From Sphingobacteriia bacterium (lineage in GTDB: Bacteria; Bacteroidota; Bacteroidia; Chitinophagales; Chitinophagaceae), in assembly GCA_017304675.1 (NCBI GenBank), contig JAFKLS010000021.1, forward strand, positions 124,001 to 188,000: a DNA stretch of 64,000 nucleotides. Reading direction: 5' to 3'. Shown here in pieces: positions 37,797 through 46,369 of this stretch; the stretch's first letter is position 1, and the number at the start of each line of letters is the position of its first letter. The notes beneath the pieces are model-generated. The model was given only the letters and a program-made list of their open reading frames with translations. It did no database searches and was not told the DNA's origin. A program made the position numbers and the translations under genes.

Positions 37797-40018
37797 TTGT
37801 TGAAAAAATATTTATTATCTATCTTTTTAATTCCTGTATTTGTTTCAGCACAAAACAAGTACAAAGCATTTATACATAACAGTAAAAATGAACCGCTTGT
37901 CGCTACATCAGTATCTATCCATAAACTTGCTATTACAATTCTTTCAGATTCATCGGGTTTAATAGTTATCCAAAATATTCCCAATGGAAAATTCGAGTTG
38001 TCATTTTCTTATGTAGGTTATACTAAAAAAAATATCGAGATCAGTTTTCCGCTTAAGGATACCACTGCTGCTGATATCGTATTGGAAAATGAGCATGCTG
38101 AATTACAGGGAGTAACGGTGGTGAGTAGTACCAGAAGTAACAGAAATATTGAAATCATCCCAACAAGAATCGAAGCTATCACACATGAGGAACTGGATGA
38201 AAAGTCTTCTATGAAACCTGGAGACATACGCATGTTATTAAATGAAAGTACGGGTATCACGACACAACAAACCTCTGCAGTAAGCGGTACTGCCAATTTG
38301 AGGATTCAGGGATTGGATGGAACTTATACGCAACTATTAAAAGACGGTATGCCTTTGTACAATGGATTCAGTGGAGGATTAAGTATAATGCAAATCCCGC
38401 CACTTGATTTGAAACAGGTTGAATTTATCAAAGGTTCTGCTTCTACTTTATATGGTGGAGGTGCTATTGCAGGCTTGGTAAACCTCATTAGCAAAACACC
38501 AACACCGCAAAAAGAACTTTCTTTTTTATTGAATGGCAATTCAGCTAAGGGGTTTGATGCAAGTGGGTTCTATGCTCAAAAATTTGCAAAATTCGGGACA
38601 ACTATTTTTGGTGCTTATAATTATAATAATGCTTACGATCCGGCTAATATCGGCTTATCGGCTATCCCTAAAATCGATCGTTTTACACTCAACCCTAAAT
38701 TATTTTTTTATCCTAATTCTAAAACCAATGGATTTGTAGGTGTTAACATGAGTTTTGAAAATAGGTATGGAGGTGATATGAAGGTATTAAATGGAAATGC
38801 AGATTCTGTGCATCAGTATTTCGAAAAAAATATCTCTAAAAGAATATCCACTCAATTCAGCATAGATCATAAATTAAGTAGCACAGATAGAATTCAATTT
38901 AAAAACAGTATTGGCTTTTTTAATAGAAATATTACTCAAACTACTTCTGCTTTTTTTGCACAGGAAATACTTTCTTTTACAGAGTTTAATTATGTGCATC
39001 AAAGTAAGAAATCTGAGTGGATTGCTGGGTTAAATATGTGGACTGATAATTTAACACCACGAGATACATCCACTTTAACTTATCAATTAAATACTATTGG
39101 AGCATTTGTTCAGAACACTTACAAACCTTGTCGATGGCTTTTTATTGAAAGCGGGTTAAGAGTAGATAAAAACAATCCTGCAACAATCGATAAATTAAAA
39201 GGAATCTTTTTTTTGCCAAGAATGAATCTTTTATTCAATATCAATAATAATTGGAAAAGTCGTTTAGGTTTTGGCTTGGGTTATAAAATGCCATCCCCAT
39301 TTAATGAAGATGCAGAAGAAAAAGGGTACCAAAATATAGCTCCCATTAATATCAGTAATTTAAAAGCAGAGCAGAGTTATGGATTACATGCAGATGTAAC
39401 TTATAAGAAGAAGGTCGATGAATTTTTTGTAAGCATTAATCAATTGGTGTTTTATACACAAATCAATAATCCTTTGATTTTGAGCGGAAATAATTTTGTG
39501 AATGCAAATGGATATATCAATTCAACAGGAGCTGAAACCAATATCAGGTTGTCAATCGATGAACTGAATTTTTATATCGGCTATACTTATGCAGATGTAA
39601 AACAACATTTCAATAATACCGTTACACAACAAACATTGTCACCCAAGAACAGAGTGAATTTTGATGTTACCTATGAGATTGAAAATAAATTTCGTATTGG
39701 GTTTGAAGCATTCTATACAGATAAACAATTATTAAGTGATGGTAAAACTGGTAAGGATTATTTGATAATCGGTTTTTTGATACAAAAAATGTGGAAGAAA
39801 ATGAGTGTTTTCATCAACGTGGAAAATCTCACAGACCAAAGACAAACTAAATGGGATAGCATATTTACTGGAAGTATCACACATCCTAAATTTAGAGATA
39901 TTTATGCTCCTTTAGATGGTATCGTTATAAATTCAGGGATTAAAATTAATTTTTAATATAATTTTATTTCATTACTAATTTCTCTAAAACATTAAATAAA
40001 ATAAGGCGATTTCATTTT
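37455..40018 (+). repeat. Imperfect direct repeat after both receptor genes
   Basis: The copies are 37455-37497 (43 bases) and 39975-40018 (44 bases). Both begin CTAATTTCTCTAAAACA (17 identical bases) and end with AAGGC-A/G-ATTTCATTTT. Each lies 15-25 bases after a receptor stop codon, although the two receptor proteins belong to different families. Confidence 0.7.
37797..39956 (+). CDS. TonB-dependent receptor
   Basis: A 719-residue outer-membrane receptor. The start is TTG at 37797 or 37800, which gives the signal peptide MLKKYLLSIFLIPVFVSAQ. It then has a carboxypeptidase-like beta domain (about residues 20-95), a plug (about 115-230, TANLRIQGLDGTYTQLLKDGMPLYNG and EFIKGSASTLYGGGAIAGLVNLI), and a barrel ending INSGIKINF. 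The plug matches siderophore/cobalamin-type receptors. The substrate is unknown; the linked metal-stress genes suggest a metal complex. Confidence 0.87.
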   Translation: MLKKYLLSIFLIPVFVSAQNKYKAFIHNSKNEPLVATSVSIHKLAITILSDSSGLIVIQNIPNGKFELSFSYVGYTKKNIEISFPLKDTTAADIVLENEHAELQGVTVVSSTRSNRNIEIIPTRIEAITHEELDEKSSMKPGDIRMLLNESTGITTQQTSAVSGTANLRIQGLDGTYTQLLKDGMPLYNGFSGGLSIMQIPPLDLKQVEFIKGSASTLYGGGAIAGLVNLISKTPTPQKELSFLLNGNSAKGFDASGFYAQKFAKFGTTIFGAYNYNNAYDPANIGLSAIPKIDRFTLNPKLFFYPNSKTNGFVGVNMSFENRYGGDMKVLNGNADSVHQYFEKNISKRISTQFSIDHKLSSTDRIQFKNSIGFFNRNITQTTSAFFAQEILSFTEFNYVHQSKKSEWIAGLNMWTDNLTPRDTSTLTYQLNTIGAFVQNTYKPCRWLFIESGLRVDKNNPATIDKLKGIFFLPRMNLLFNINNNWKSRLGFGLGYKMPSPFNEDAEEKGYQNIAPINISNLKAEQSYGLHADVTYKKKVDEFFVSINQLVFYTQINNPLILSGNNFVNANGYINSTGAETNIRLSIDELNFYIGYTYADVKQHFNNTVTQQTLSPKNRVNFDVTYEIENKFRIGFEAFYTDKQLLSDGKTGKDYLIIGFLIQKMWKKMSVFINVENLTDQRQTKWDSIFTGSITHPKFRDIYAPLDGIVINSGIKINF

Positions 40019-40348
40019 CGAATTATTAGAAAATGGGATTTATTCCTAAAAGGTTACAATGTTCATTATAGACTGCAAAAAGTGCTTAGTGGTAAAGTCT
40101 GTATCGGAAAATAAATATTTCACCGTTAAATATTTTTTGTCGTAAAACAAGTATATGTTTTTTTAGTGCCAAACAAGTTTTTGTTCTTAAGGACCTGTAG
40201 GTACAATCCTTGATGGGATTGGTTTAAACTCAAATTTTACCGGTGATAATCCTTTAATCTTGTCTGGCACAACCTATTTCAGGGACTGACCTTTTTTTTA
40301 AATGATGTGACTTTTTTTTAAAAAGTAATTTTTGAAATATTTATTGAT
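39957..40348. other. Gene-free stretch with a possible receptor remnant
   Basis: After the second repeat copy there is a 32-codon open stretch (about 40180-40289) whose translation contains ILDGIGLNSNF and NPLILSG. These resemble LDGIVINSG and NPLILSG of the receptor just upstream, so it may be a decayed fragment. The left arm of a 14-bp inverted repeat (40260-40273) lies inside it. Confidence 0.4.
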
Positions 40349-40444
40349 ATGAAATCAAAAGGAATAACCATCATATTAAGTGAGCAACAAGTCAGAAAAT
40401 TGATGGCACTCGTAATAAGAGAAAAAGAAAACAAAAGACCATGA
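40349..40444 (+). CDS. Small 31-residue protein
   Basis: ATG at 40349 opens a 31-codon frame (MKSKGITIILSEQQVRKL and so on, ending ENKRP) whose TGA overlaps the ATG of the next gene by 4 bases. Such ATGA overlap supports a real, translationally coupled pair. The sequence is basic and likely helical. I recognise no family. Confidence 0.45.
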   Translation: MKSKGITIILSEQQVRKLMALVIREKENKRP

Positions 40445-40725
40445 TTGAAAAATATAAACTCCCAGCAGCAGAAGAAGAAATGGTGTTTTACCTAAGTCCT
40501 GAAATCGGTAAAAGAAAAGACAATATAAACTCTGATGCGAAATTTTATGTCAGAAAATTACTTGAAAAAATCATCAATGAATACAATATCAATCTCAATC
40601 AGAATATCGGGTTCGTTGGCGACATTGATACCATTGAGTATATCCTGGTAGAAATAATTGAGGGGTACAAAAAATATTGGGGATTTATTGATATTGATTT
40701 TAATAACCCGATGCCAAACAATTAA
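40441..40725 (+). CDS. Hypothetical 94-residue protein
   Basis: A small acidic protein without signal or membrane segment. It reads helical at residues 30-50 (DAKFYVRKLLEKIINEYNI) and 60-80 (DTIEYILVEIIEGYKKYWG). It is coupled to the 31-codon gene by a 4-base overlap and both lie inside a 14-bp inverted repeat. A two-gene toxin/antitoxin-like pair is one possibility, but no known family supports it. Confidence 0.5.
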   Translation: MIEKYKLPAAEEEMVFYLSPEIGKRKDNINSDAKFYVRKLLEKIINEYNINLNQNIGFVGDIDTIEYILVEIIEGYKKYWGFIDIDFNNPMPNN

Positions 40726-40851
40726 TAATGCATCTGTAGCAATTTGCTGAAGATTAAAAATCAACAATTTATTAATTGGAATGTTGTGCCAGACAATTTT
40801 TGGATCGATCCCTGGTAAAAAGTGGTCTATAGACAACATCTTCTTTTACTT

Positions 40852-41487
40852 CTAACTCAACTCAAACAATGCTAACGACTGGGAAGTTTCAAAATTTGTG
40901 TAACGTAGGGTTGTAGAAATGTTTGAATGGCCAATTAACCGTGAAACTTTCACCAAGCTCAAATGGTCTCCATTTTCGAACCCTTTTTTGATAGAACCAA
41001 CAACCCACGACTTTCTTAATAGGTGACTGGAACAATTTCCGATGTATTTAACCTTGTATTCCTTCATAATACCTTTAAGAATCCTGTTAAAGGTCTGAAC
41101 ACACATATGTTCCATTCCTTTACCTTTTTGAGAGGATAGTATGAAATGTGTTGGTTCGGGTTTCAACACTTCTATTATACAATCCAATACTTCTTTCAGT
41201 TTGGTACTCATCACGAGTATTCTTTCCTTGTTCGTTTTCTTTTCAACACGTACAAACCTTTCACCTACTTGTAAATCCATTAAATCTTCCCAACGAAGAG
41301 ATAAGTTATCTATAACTCGCATACCAAGACGCACACCGATGGATACCATGAGAAGGTCTCTTGCTTTGGTAATTGTCTTTTGAGATTGAAAATCTCGCAG
41401 TAGTCGAGATTCAAGATTTACGACCGTATCCCAGTCAAGTGAGTAAGTTGTGGTTTTTTGATTTTTCATTTTATCTGATTTTAGCAT
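40852..41487 (-). CDS. Minimal tyrosine recombinase (catalytic domain only)
   Basis: A 211-residue tyrosine recombinase that keeps all catalytic motifs: Arg in GVRLGMRVIDNLSLRWED, His and Arg in SSHLLRKSWVVG, His in RLIGHSNIST, and Tyr in TLRYTNFE. It has no N-terminal core-binding (SAM-like) domain, unlike the 416-residue integrase at the left end. It may be a complete small recombinase, as seen in fimbrial-switch or cassette systems, or a truncated one. It may act on nearby repeats. Start ATG at 41487 or 41472. Confidence 0.82.
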   Translation of the reverse strand: MLKSDKMKNQKTTTYSLDWDTVVNLESRLLRDFQSQKTITKARDLLMVSIGVRLGMRVIDNLSLRWEDLMDLQVGERFVRVEKKTNKERILVMSTKLKEVLDCIIEVLKPEPTHFILSSQKGKGMEHMCVQTFNRILKGIMKEYKVKYIGNCSSHLLRKSWVVGSIKKGFENGDHLSLVKVSRLIGHSNISTTLRYTNFETSQSLALFELS

Positions 41488-41716
41488 GAAATAATTGTCA
41501 TGGCTAAAATATTCAGATCGTTCAAAATTGCCGCCTAAATGAACATTATTTAGATCAACTTTAGCGCTCCTATTCTAAAGCGTTGAAAATCAGTAGAGAG
41601 AGAAAAATTAAATGCACACTTATATCTATAAGTGAACATTATTGGAATTTCTTTAAATAAAAAGTGCGGTGGAAAATATTCACCACACTTTTAAACTTAA
41701 TTATTTAATATAAATA

Positions 41717-41911
41717 CTATTCGAAATCCTCTTGTTGATTTTGATCAATCAATTTTGTAAAAAGAGTTGCGAATTGTCCAACTAACTTATCCCATTCAAG
41801 GGTTTGTTCAGGAGTTATGTCGCCACTATTAATTTTCATCTCAGCATAAATCTGAGATAAAAGAGTTTCAACTACATTATCAATTCTGGCTTGAATTATT
41901 TCTTTTTCCAT
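41717..41911 (-). CDS. Small hypothetical protein downstream of the AAA-subtilase operon
   Basis: A 64-residue acidic, likely all-helical protein (IIQARIDNVVETLLSQIYAEM). It begins 9 bases after the broken gene at 41921-42151, so it is the last gene of the same minus-strand series. No family is recognised. A co-factor or immunity role in the AAA-subtilase module is conceivable but unsupported. Confidence 0.5.
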   Translation of the reverse strand: MEKEIIQARIDNVVETLLSQIYAEMKINSGDITPEQTLEWDKLVGQFATLFTKLIDQNQQEDFE

Positions 41912-41920
41912 AAGTTAAAA

Positions 41921-42151
41921 TTAGTCTTTAATCAATTGAGGAACATTCATTTTTCTTACTTCACGAATAAACAACGACCAAACAAATCCACGTGCATCAG
42001 CTTCAGAACTAAAAAAAACTTCAGGTCTAACTAAATCATGTGGGTCAGTATCCTTTTAATTATTCAATATTTGTTGATACTCAGGTTTAATTACTTTTTC
42101 GATTTCTTCAAGATAGAATAAGTAATTTCTTGTGAAGTTTATAGCATCCAT
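41921..42151 (-). pseudogene. Small gene interrupted by an in-frame stop codon
   Basis: From the ATG at 42151 the frame reads 31 codons (MDAINFTRNYLFYLEEI ... ILNN), meets TAA at 42056-42058, then stays open for 44 codons (KDTDPHDLVRPEVFFSS ... QLIKD) to the TAA at 41921. The second part has no own start codon near its beginning, so one 75-residue protein broken by a nonsense mutation is the simplest reading. Sequencing error or stop readthrough are alternatives. Confidence 0.6.
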
Positions 42152-42331
42152 AAAATTTTATTACTTAGCTAATATACAGATTAACTAATAGCTAAATTGA
42201 TTACTCATTTAGACTTCCTCTTATATCCTCGAGTGGATATATATAAATTGGCTTCTTGCTGTATTTCTTCATAGGTCTTAACCTTATGTTCTCTAATCCA
42301 TTCTTCTAAATCCTTTGTAGGCTCCCCATTT

Positions 42332-43159
42332 TCAGTACGATTCAAAAGTAGACTTATTGGTTTTAATTTTTAAAGATGAATGGTCGCAGTGAAGCGAAGG
42401 CGTAGCCGAAGCGTAACGCAGACCATTCATGTTGTTATTTTTTTCTCGATACATCTTGGGGGATAATCCTCCAAGTGCATCATGTGGTCTTTGATTATTA
42501 TAATCATCTATCCAGTCAGCTGTAATTTCTCTAACATCTTCAATGCTATCAAATAAATATGCATCTAACACAGATTCTCTGTATGATTTATTAAAGCGTT
42601 CAATATATGCATTTTGCATTGGCTTACCCGGTTGTATATACTTGAACTCTATATCATTTGCCTTACTCCATTGCTGCATCAATTTAGCAACAAACTCAGG
42701 GCCATTGTCCATTCTTATTTTTTGAGGTTTACCATAACGATTCATTAAATGCTTGAGTACCCATATTACCCGACTACTCTTTAATGAATAATCTGTTTCA
42801 ACAAATAAGACTTCTCGATTATAATCATCAATTACATTGAATGAACGAAACTTAGTTCCATTACTTAATGCATCAGTCATAAAATCAATGCTCCATGTTT
42901 GTGTAAAACAGTAAGGCACCTGTAATGGTTCTTTTACTCTTGCAGGAAGTCGTTTCTTTACTTTGCGTCTCAATGGTAGTTTCATCTCCTTGTATATGCG
43001 ATGTAATCTCTTATGATTAACAACAGTTCCATTATTACGGATACGATGATAGCATTTCCAAAATCCTTCCAACGGATGGTCTTTACTTAATAATTCTAAT
43101 CTTGCTATCATATCTGTATCATTTTTGATAGAACGATAATGTAAACTGCTTTTACTCAT
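42332..43159 (-). CDS. IS3-family transposase OrfB (DDE integrase domain)
   Basis: The 275-residue second frame of the IS. It has the HTH_21-like part (HPLEGFWKCYHRIRNNG) and an rve integrase core with the DDE residues: Asp in TWSIDFMTDAL, Asp in KIRMDNGPEF, and Glu in AYIERFNKSYRE. The frame is open upstream of the ATG back to the slippery site at 43249-43256, so the working product is the OrfAB fusion made by -1 frameshift. No stop or deletion is visible. Confidence 0.92.
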   Translation of the reverse strand: MSKSSLHYRSIKNDTDMIARLELLSKDHPLEGFWKCYHRIRNNGTVVNHKRLHRIYKEMKLPLRRKVKKRLPARVKEPLQVPYCFTQTWSIDFMTDALSNGTKFRSFNVIDDYNREVLFVETDYSLKSSRVIWVLKHLMNRYGKPQKIRMDNGPEFVAKLMQQWSKANDIEFKYIQPGKPMQNAYIERFNKSYRESVLDAYLFDSIEDVREITADWIDDYNNQRPHDALGGLSPKMYREKNNNMNGLRYASATPSLHCDHSSLKIKTNKSTFESY

Positions 43160-43242
43160 TCGTAATAGGCGACACGCCTTGCTGATGTCTTTGGGTCGCT
43201 CATTTTGTATCTCAAAAATGATACGTCGCTTATCGCAAGGCT

Positions 43243-43509
43243 TTATAGCTTTTTTTCTATAATGTATTTGGCGGTATCTAATTCCATGGCAAGATTGGCA
43301 TACATCCTTTTAAGCTTTGCATTTTCTTCTTCTAATTCTTTGACTCGCTTCAGCTCACTGGCTTCCATTCCACCATAACGCTGACGCCACTTATAAAAAC
43401 ATGCTTTACTGACTCCATATTCTCTTGTAATTTCTTCAACTGATTTGCCATTATCAAATTCTTTTAAAATACTGGCAATCTGATGGGGACTAAATTGACT
43501 CTTTTTCAT
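43243..43509 (-). CDS. IS3-family transposase OrfA
   Basis: An 88-residue protein with a helix-turn-helix ([42 protein letters not shown]) and a leucine-zipper-like end. It ends ...EKKL at TAA 43243. The codons GAA AAA AAG at 43257-43249 form the A7G slippery run. A -1 shift there continues as [15 protein letters not shown] into OrfB, as in other IS3 elements. Confidence 0.92.
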   Translation of the reverse strand: MKKSQFSPHQIASILKEFDNGKSVEEITREYGVSKACFYKWRQRYGGMEASELKRVKELEEENAKLKRMYANLAMELDTAKYIIEKKL

Positions 43510-43840
43510 ATCTATGTTTTAAAGTTAAACTTTTATTTTGTCTACTTTTAAAACATACTGTTTTTGGGGGAGCTTACACCTTTCGTTTAAAATAAATCCT
43601 TTTTTTCATCTTGAAATGAGGGATTGTTCTATCTGAGGTCATTTTGTAAATTGTAGACTTAGCCAAATGTAAAAACTCTGATGTTTGATTAATGGTAAAA
43701 ATTTCATTATCAGGTTTAGTGTTTGTATCTGGGGGGATTCCATTACTTTTTTGATTTCGAATAAGTGATTCAAGTGTATTCAACTTTTCGAGGATTAATT
43801 CAAATGGATTTTCCATACAATAACATAAATCACTTTAAAT

Positions 43841-46363
43841 TCATCTATTCAAATTATTTTGACTATTGACTTTATTTGAAATTGGAACTGAAATTGGAGT
43901 TGCAATAAGTTTATAAATTGGAGAATAAATATCAATCTCTTGTATTGGTGTTTCAAGAGAAATTAACAACGAATATCTTGCTTTTTCTTTCCATTTTTCC
44001 AAATACTTTCTTTCCTTCCACCAGCCAATAACAGGATAAATTGCAATAAAATTACAGGTTGATATTTCAGCGGCTGTAGCTTCCCAAATATCGGAGTGTA
44101 CTGAGCCAAGATTTCTAAGATTGGCGCCTATCAGCCATCTATCACTGTTATTGTTTGTTTCAATAATTTCGTCTTCATCTCGCAACGCTAAATTTACCCT
44201 TGCTAAAAACTCTTCTTCGGTATCTGTAGGAGTGTTTACCTCAAACCTAAATCCAAAAGACTGATATCTGTATCGATCTTTCCAGCCAACTTCTCCTGGA
44301 GCTGGTTCGATAAAATATGAAAGGGTTATTCTGAATTTTACTTTTGTTTCTCCAAGACCTAATAATAATTCTTTTGGCCATGGTAATTTGTAAAAATGCA
44401 TATCCTTTGCGATAACTCTTCCATCTTCATTTATCGTAAACGGCTTTATCTCTTCTTCAGAAATCAATGTAAATGAGCTTTGAGTATTTTGTATAGCTTT
44501 ATTTAAGTTAGGAACCCCATACCCGCAAATTCTCATAAGATTTGAGATTGCTGATTTCTTAGTTAAATCTATTGAAAATTGATTTATTAACGCATTTGTC
44601 CATTCTGCTGAATGAATAATTAAACCACGAACAGTTTCAGGCCATGCCTGAGGATAATAAGAAAGAATTTTTGCGCACATCCAAGCTCCATATGCAGTAG
44701 CAGCGCTAGTACCCCAAAACGCATCAAATTGAGTATTAGATGGTCTCTTTGAAGTTGATAAAATTGAATAATCATCAATTGTTCCAACAATACTATTATC
44801 TGGGGCCTTTAATATGTTTCCACCTTCCAAAACAATATCTGGCTTTAATGGCCATTTTTTTCTTTCCCAATTGGTAGATGTTGAACTATACGGAGAAAGT
44901 TCTCCAACATCTGCTATTGGATTATGCCCATTATAAGAACCGTCAGTAATGATTGTTTTATCTGTTACAGCTCCAATAGTTAGAGCATTCCAGGATTGAG
45001 CAGGATCTTCAACAGAGATTGAAATATTACTATTAGGATAATTTTGAAACTCGACTTCATCTCTAACGTTACCGGCAGACAAAATCATTAATCTTTTTTT
45101 TCCATCAAATGATCCGAATGAAATTTGGTCTATCGTTGAAGACCAAGATGTAGGTCTTCCTCTAAAAATTTTTTCTTCAGATGTAACAGCCATTGCAAAA
45201 AGTTGAGTTCGATCTGGTGCAGCTATTTCAGATCGGCTAACTCCTTGAAATGTTATTGCTCCATATAATTCCTTGTCGTTTTCACCTGTAGGCGGTAAAA
45301 CCTTTACTGAACTTATTTTATGATTTACTTCAAATTTCTCTTGCGATTCCAATATAAGTTGTAAATCTCCATAGGTTGCAATTCCAGCCATCAGTGTCCC
45401 ATGTCCATCATGGTCATTAACTCCCCAAGTAGGATTGACTGAATGTCTATCACTATTATGTAAAACTGGATTAAGTAACTGGTGTCCATTATTTATACCG
45501 GTGTCTAAAACACATATTCCTATGTCATGAGCGAAAACGAATGATGTTCTCTGTAAAAGATCTTCAACCCATTGAACCTGATCAACATTACTTTCATTGA
45601 GCCAAAATTTCGCAGTTTCTTTTAGCAACTTTATTTCTGCAATAAAATCACATTGGTTTATTAGTTCAACAATTTGATCACGATTCGCCCTAATTAGATA
45701 TACAATTCGTTCAGGAAACTTTAATATTTGAGTACTGATTTGTATGTCGATTATTTCACAACTGGTCTGTATACTTTGATTTAGAATTTCGAAATTATCC
45801 CCAAGATAAAACCATATTTCACACCATTGAGGTTCATTTTCTGGAATTAAATCAGGTTTATCTGTCCATAAAGACAATATGTTTGCAAGCGAAATATATT
45901 CTATACTCTGAACAAGTGGGGCATTTTTTGGGTTTCCAGCTTTCGTGTTTTTGAACTTATAATCAATGATTTTTTTTCTAAAAATTTGCTCCTCATTTTG
46001 AGGAACAAATAAAACTGCTTTAATTGTTGTGTTTTCAGGAGTATCACCGTTCGTTTTTATATTTAATAACCGGACATTTTTATTTAAATCTTCAAGACTT
46101 TTTGTAATTAAGTCATATCCTTCTTTTCCGGTAAATTCCCAATATGAACCTCCCCTTAAAGGTAGCTGATTTTCTTGCCTCTCATTTCTAAATTGAATGT
46201 TAGCATTTTCAGCATTAAGATAATCAAGAATTAACTTATCACTGTGTAGATCTCTATTTCGCTCGGGAATATTATCAGAACTAAAGCCTTGTCTTGGCTG
46301 ATAATTATATTCAATAGCTAAATTAGTAAGAAATAGATGTGGATTATTATCAGCCATGTTCAT
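43841..46363 (-). CDS. S8 subtilisin-like serine protease (partner of AAA ATPase)
   Basis: An 840-residue protein without a signal peptide, so likely cytoplasmic. The subtilase core lies at about residues 275-590 with the complete triad: Asp in ICVLDTGINNGH, His in DHDGHGTLMAGIA, and Ser in FWGTSAATAYGA. The oxyanion Asn is in LSAGNVRDE. About 270 N-terminal and 250 C-terminal residues match nothing I know. It is 6 bases downstream of an AAA ATPase gene. The AAA-subtilase pair recurs in mobile regions and is suspected of defence or quality-control roles, but target and trigger are unknown. Confidence 0.88.
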   Translation of the reverse strand: MNMADNNPHLFLTNLAIEYNYQPRQGFSSDNIPERNRDLHSDKLILDYLNAENANIQFRNERQENQLPLRGGSYWEFTGKEGYDLITKSLEDLNKNVRLLNIKTNGDTPENTTIKAVLFVPQNEEQIFRKKIIDYKFKNTKAGNPKNAPLVQSIEYISLANILSLWTDKPDLIPENEPQWCEIWFYLGDNFEILNQSIQTSCEIIDIQISTQILKFPERIVYLIRANRDQIVELINQCDFIAEIKLLKETAKFWLNESNVDQVQWVEDLLQRTSFVFAHDIGICVLDTGINNGHQLLNPVLHNSDRHSVNPTWGVNDHDGHGTLMAGIATYGDLQLILESQEKFEVNHKISSVKVLPPTGENDKELYGAITFQGVSRSEIAAPDRTQLFAMAVTSEEKIFRGRPTSWSSTIDQISFGSFDGKKRLMILSAGNVRDEVEFQNYPNSNISISVEDPAQSWNALTIGAVTDKTIITDGSYNGHNPIADVGELSPYSSTSTNWERKKWPLKPDIVLEGGNILKAPDNSIVGTIDDYSILSTSKRPSNTQFDAFWGTSAATAYGAWMCAKILSYYPQAWPETVRGLIIHSAEWTNALINQFSIDLTKKSAISNLMRICGYGVPNLNKAIQNTQSSFTLISEEEIKPFTINEDGRVIAKDMHFYKLPWPKELLLGLGETKVKFRITLSYFIEPAPGEVGWKDRYRYQSFGFRFEVNTPTDTEEEFLARVNLALRDEDEIIETNNNSDRWLIGANLRNLGSVHSDIWEATAAEISTCNFIAIYPVIGWWKERKYLEKWKEKARYSLLISLETPIQEIDIYSPIYKLIATPISVPISNKVNSQNNLNR

Positions 46364-46369
46364 TCAAAA

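Larger units (their letters stand above)
40260..40796. repeat. 14-bp perfect inverted repeat flanking two small genes
   Basis: TTGTCTGGCACAAC (40260-40273) and its exact complement GTTGTGCCAGACAA (40783-40796) bound a 537-base segment with the 31- and 94-codon genes. No target-site duplication is visible. It may be a small non-autonomous mobile unit or a pair of binding sites. Confidence 0.6.
42316..43578 (-). mobile_element. IS3-family insertion sequence, 1263 bp
   Basis: Imperfect inverted ends of 38-39 bases (42316-42353 and 43540-43578) both begin TGTA-A/G-GCTCCCC and end AAAAGTAGAC. The element is flanked by a 4-base target duplication CCTT (42312-42315 and 43579-43582). It holds orfA and orfB with a slippery A7G site. 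All parts look intact, so it was probably recently active. Confidence 0.93.
42205..43816 (-). pseudogene. Helix-turn-helix (excisionase-like) gene split by an IS3 element
   Basis: The part before the insertion encodes 79 residues with a helix-turn-helix of the excisionase/HTH_17 type (IFTINQTSEFLHLAKSTIYKMTSDRTIPHFKMKKRIYFKRK). Removing the IS and one CCTT copy restores the frame: KRK continues as DLEEWIREHKVKTYEEIQQEANLYIS and ends KRKSK at TGA 42205-42207. The family normally has exactly this RSDLDEWI-like ending. As it stands the product ends after Val at the IS. It lies 24 bases after the subtilase gene. Confidence 0.85.
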
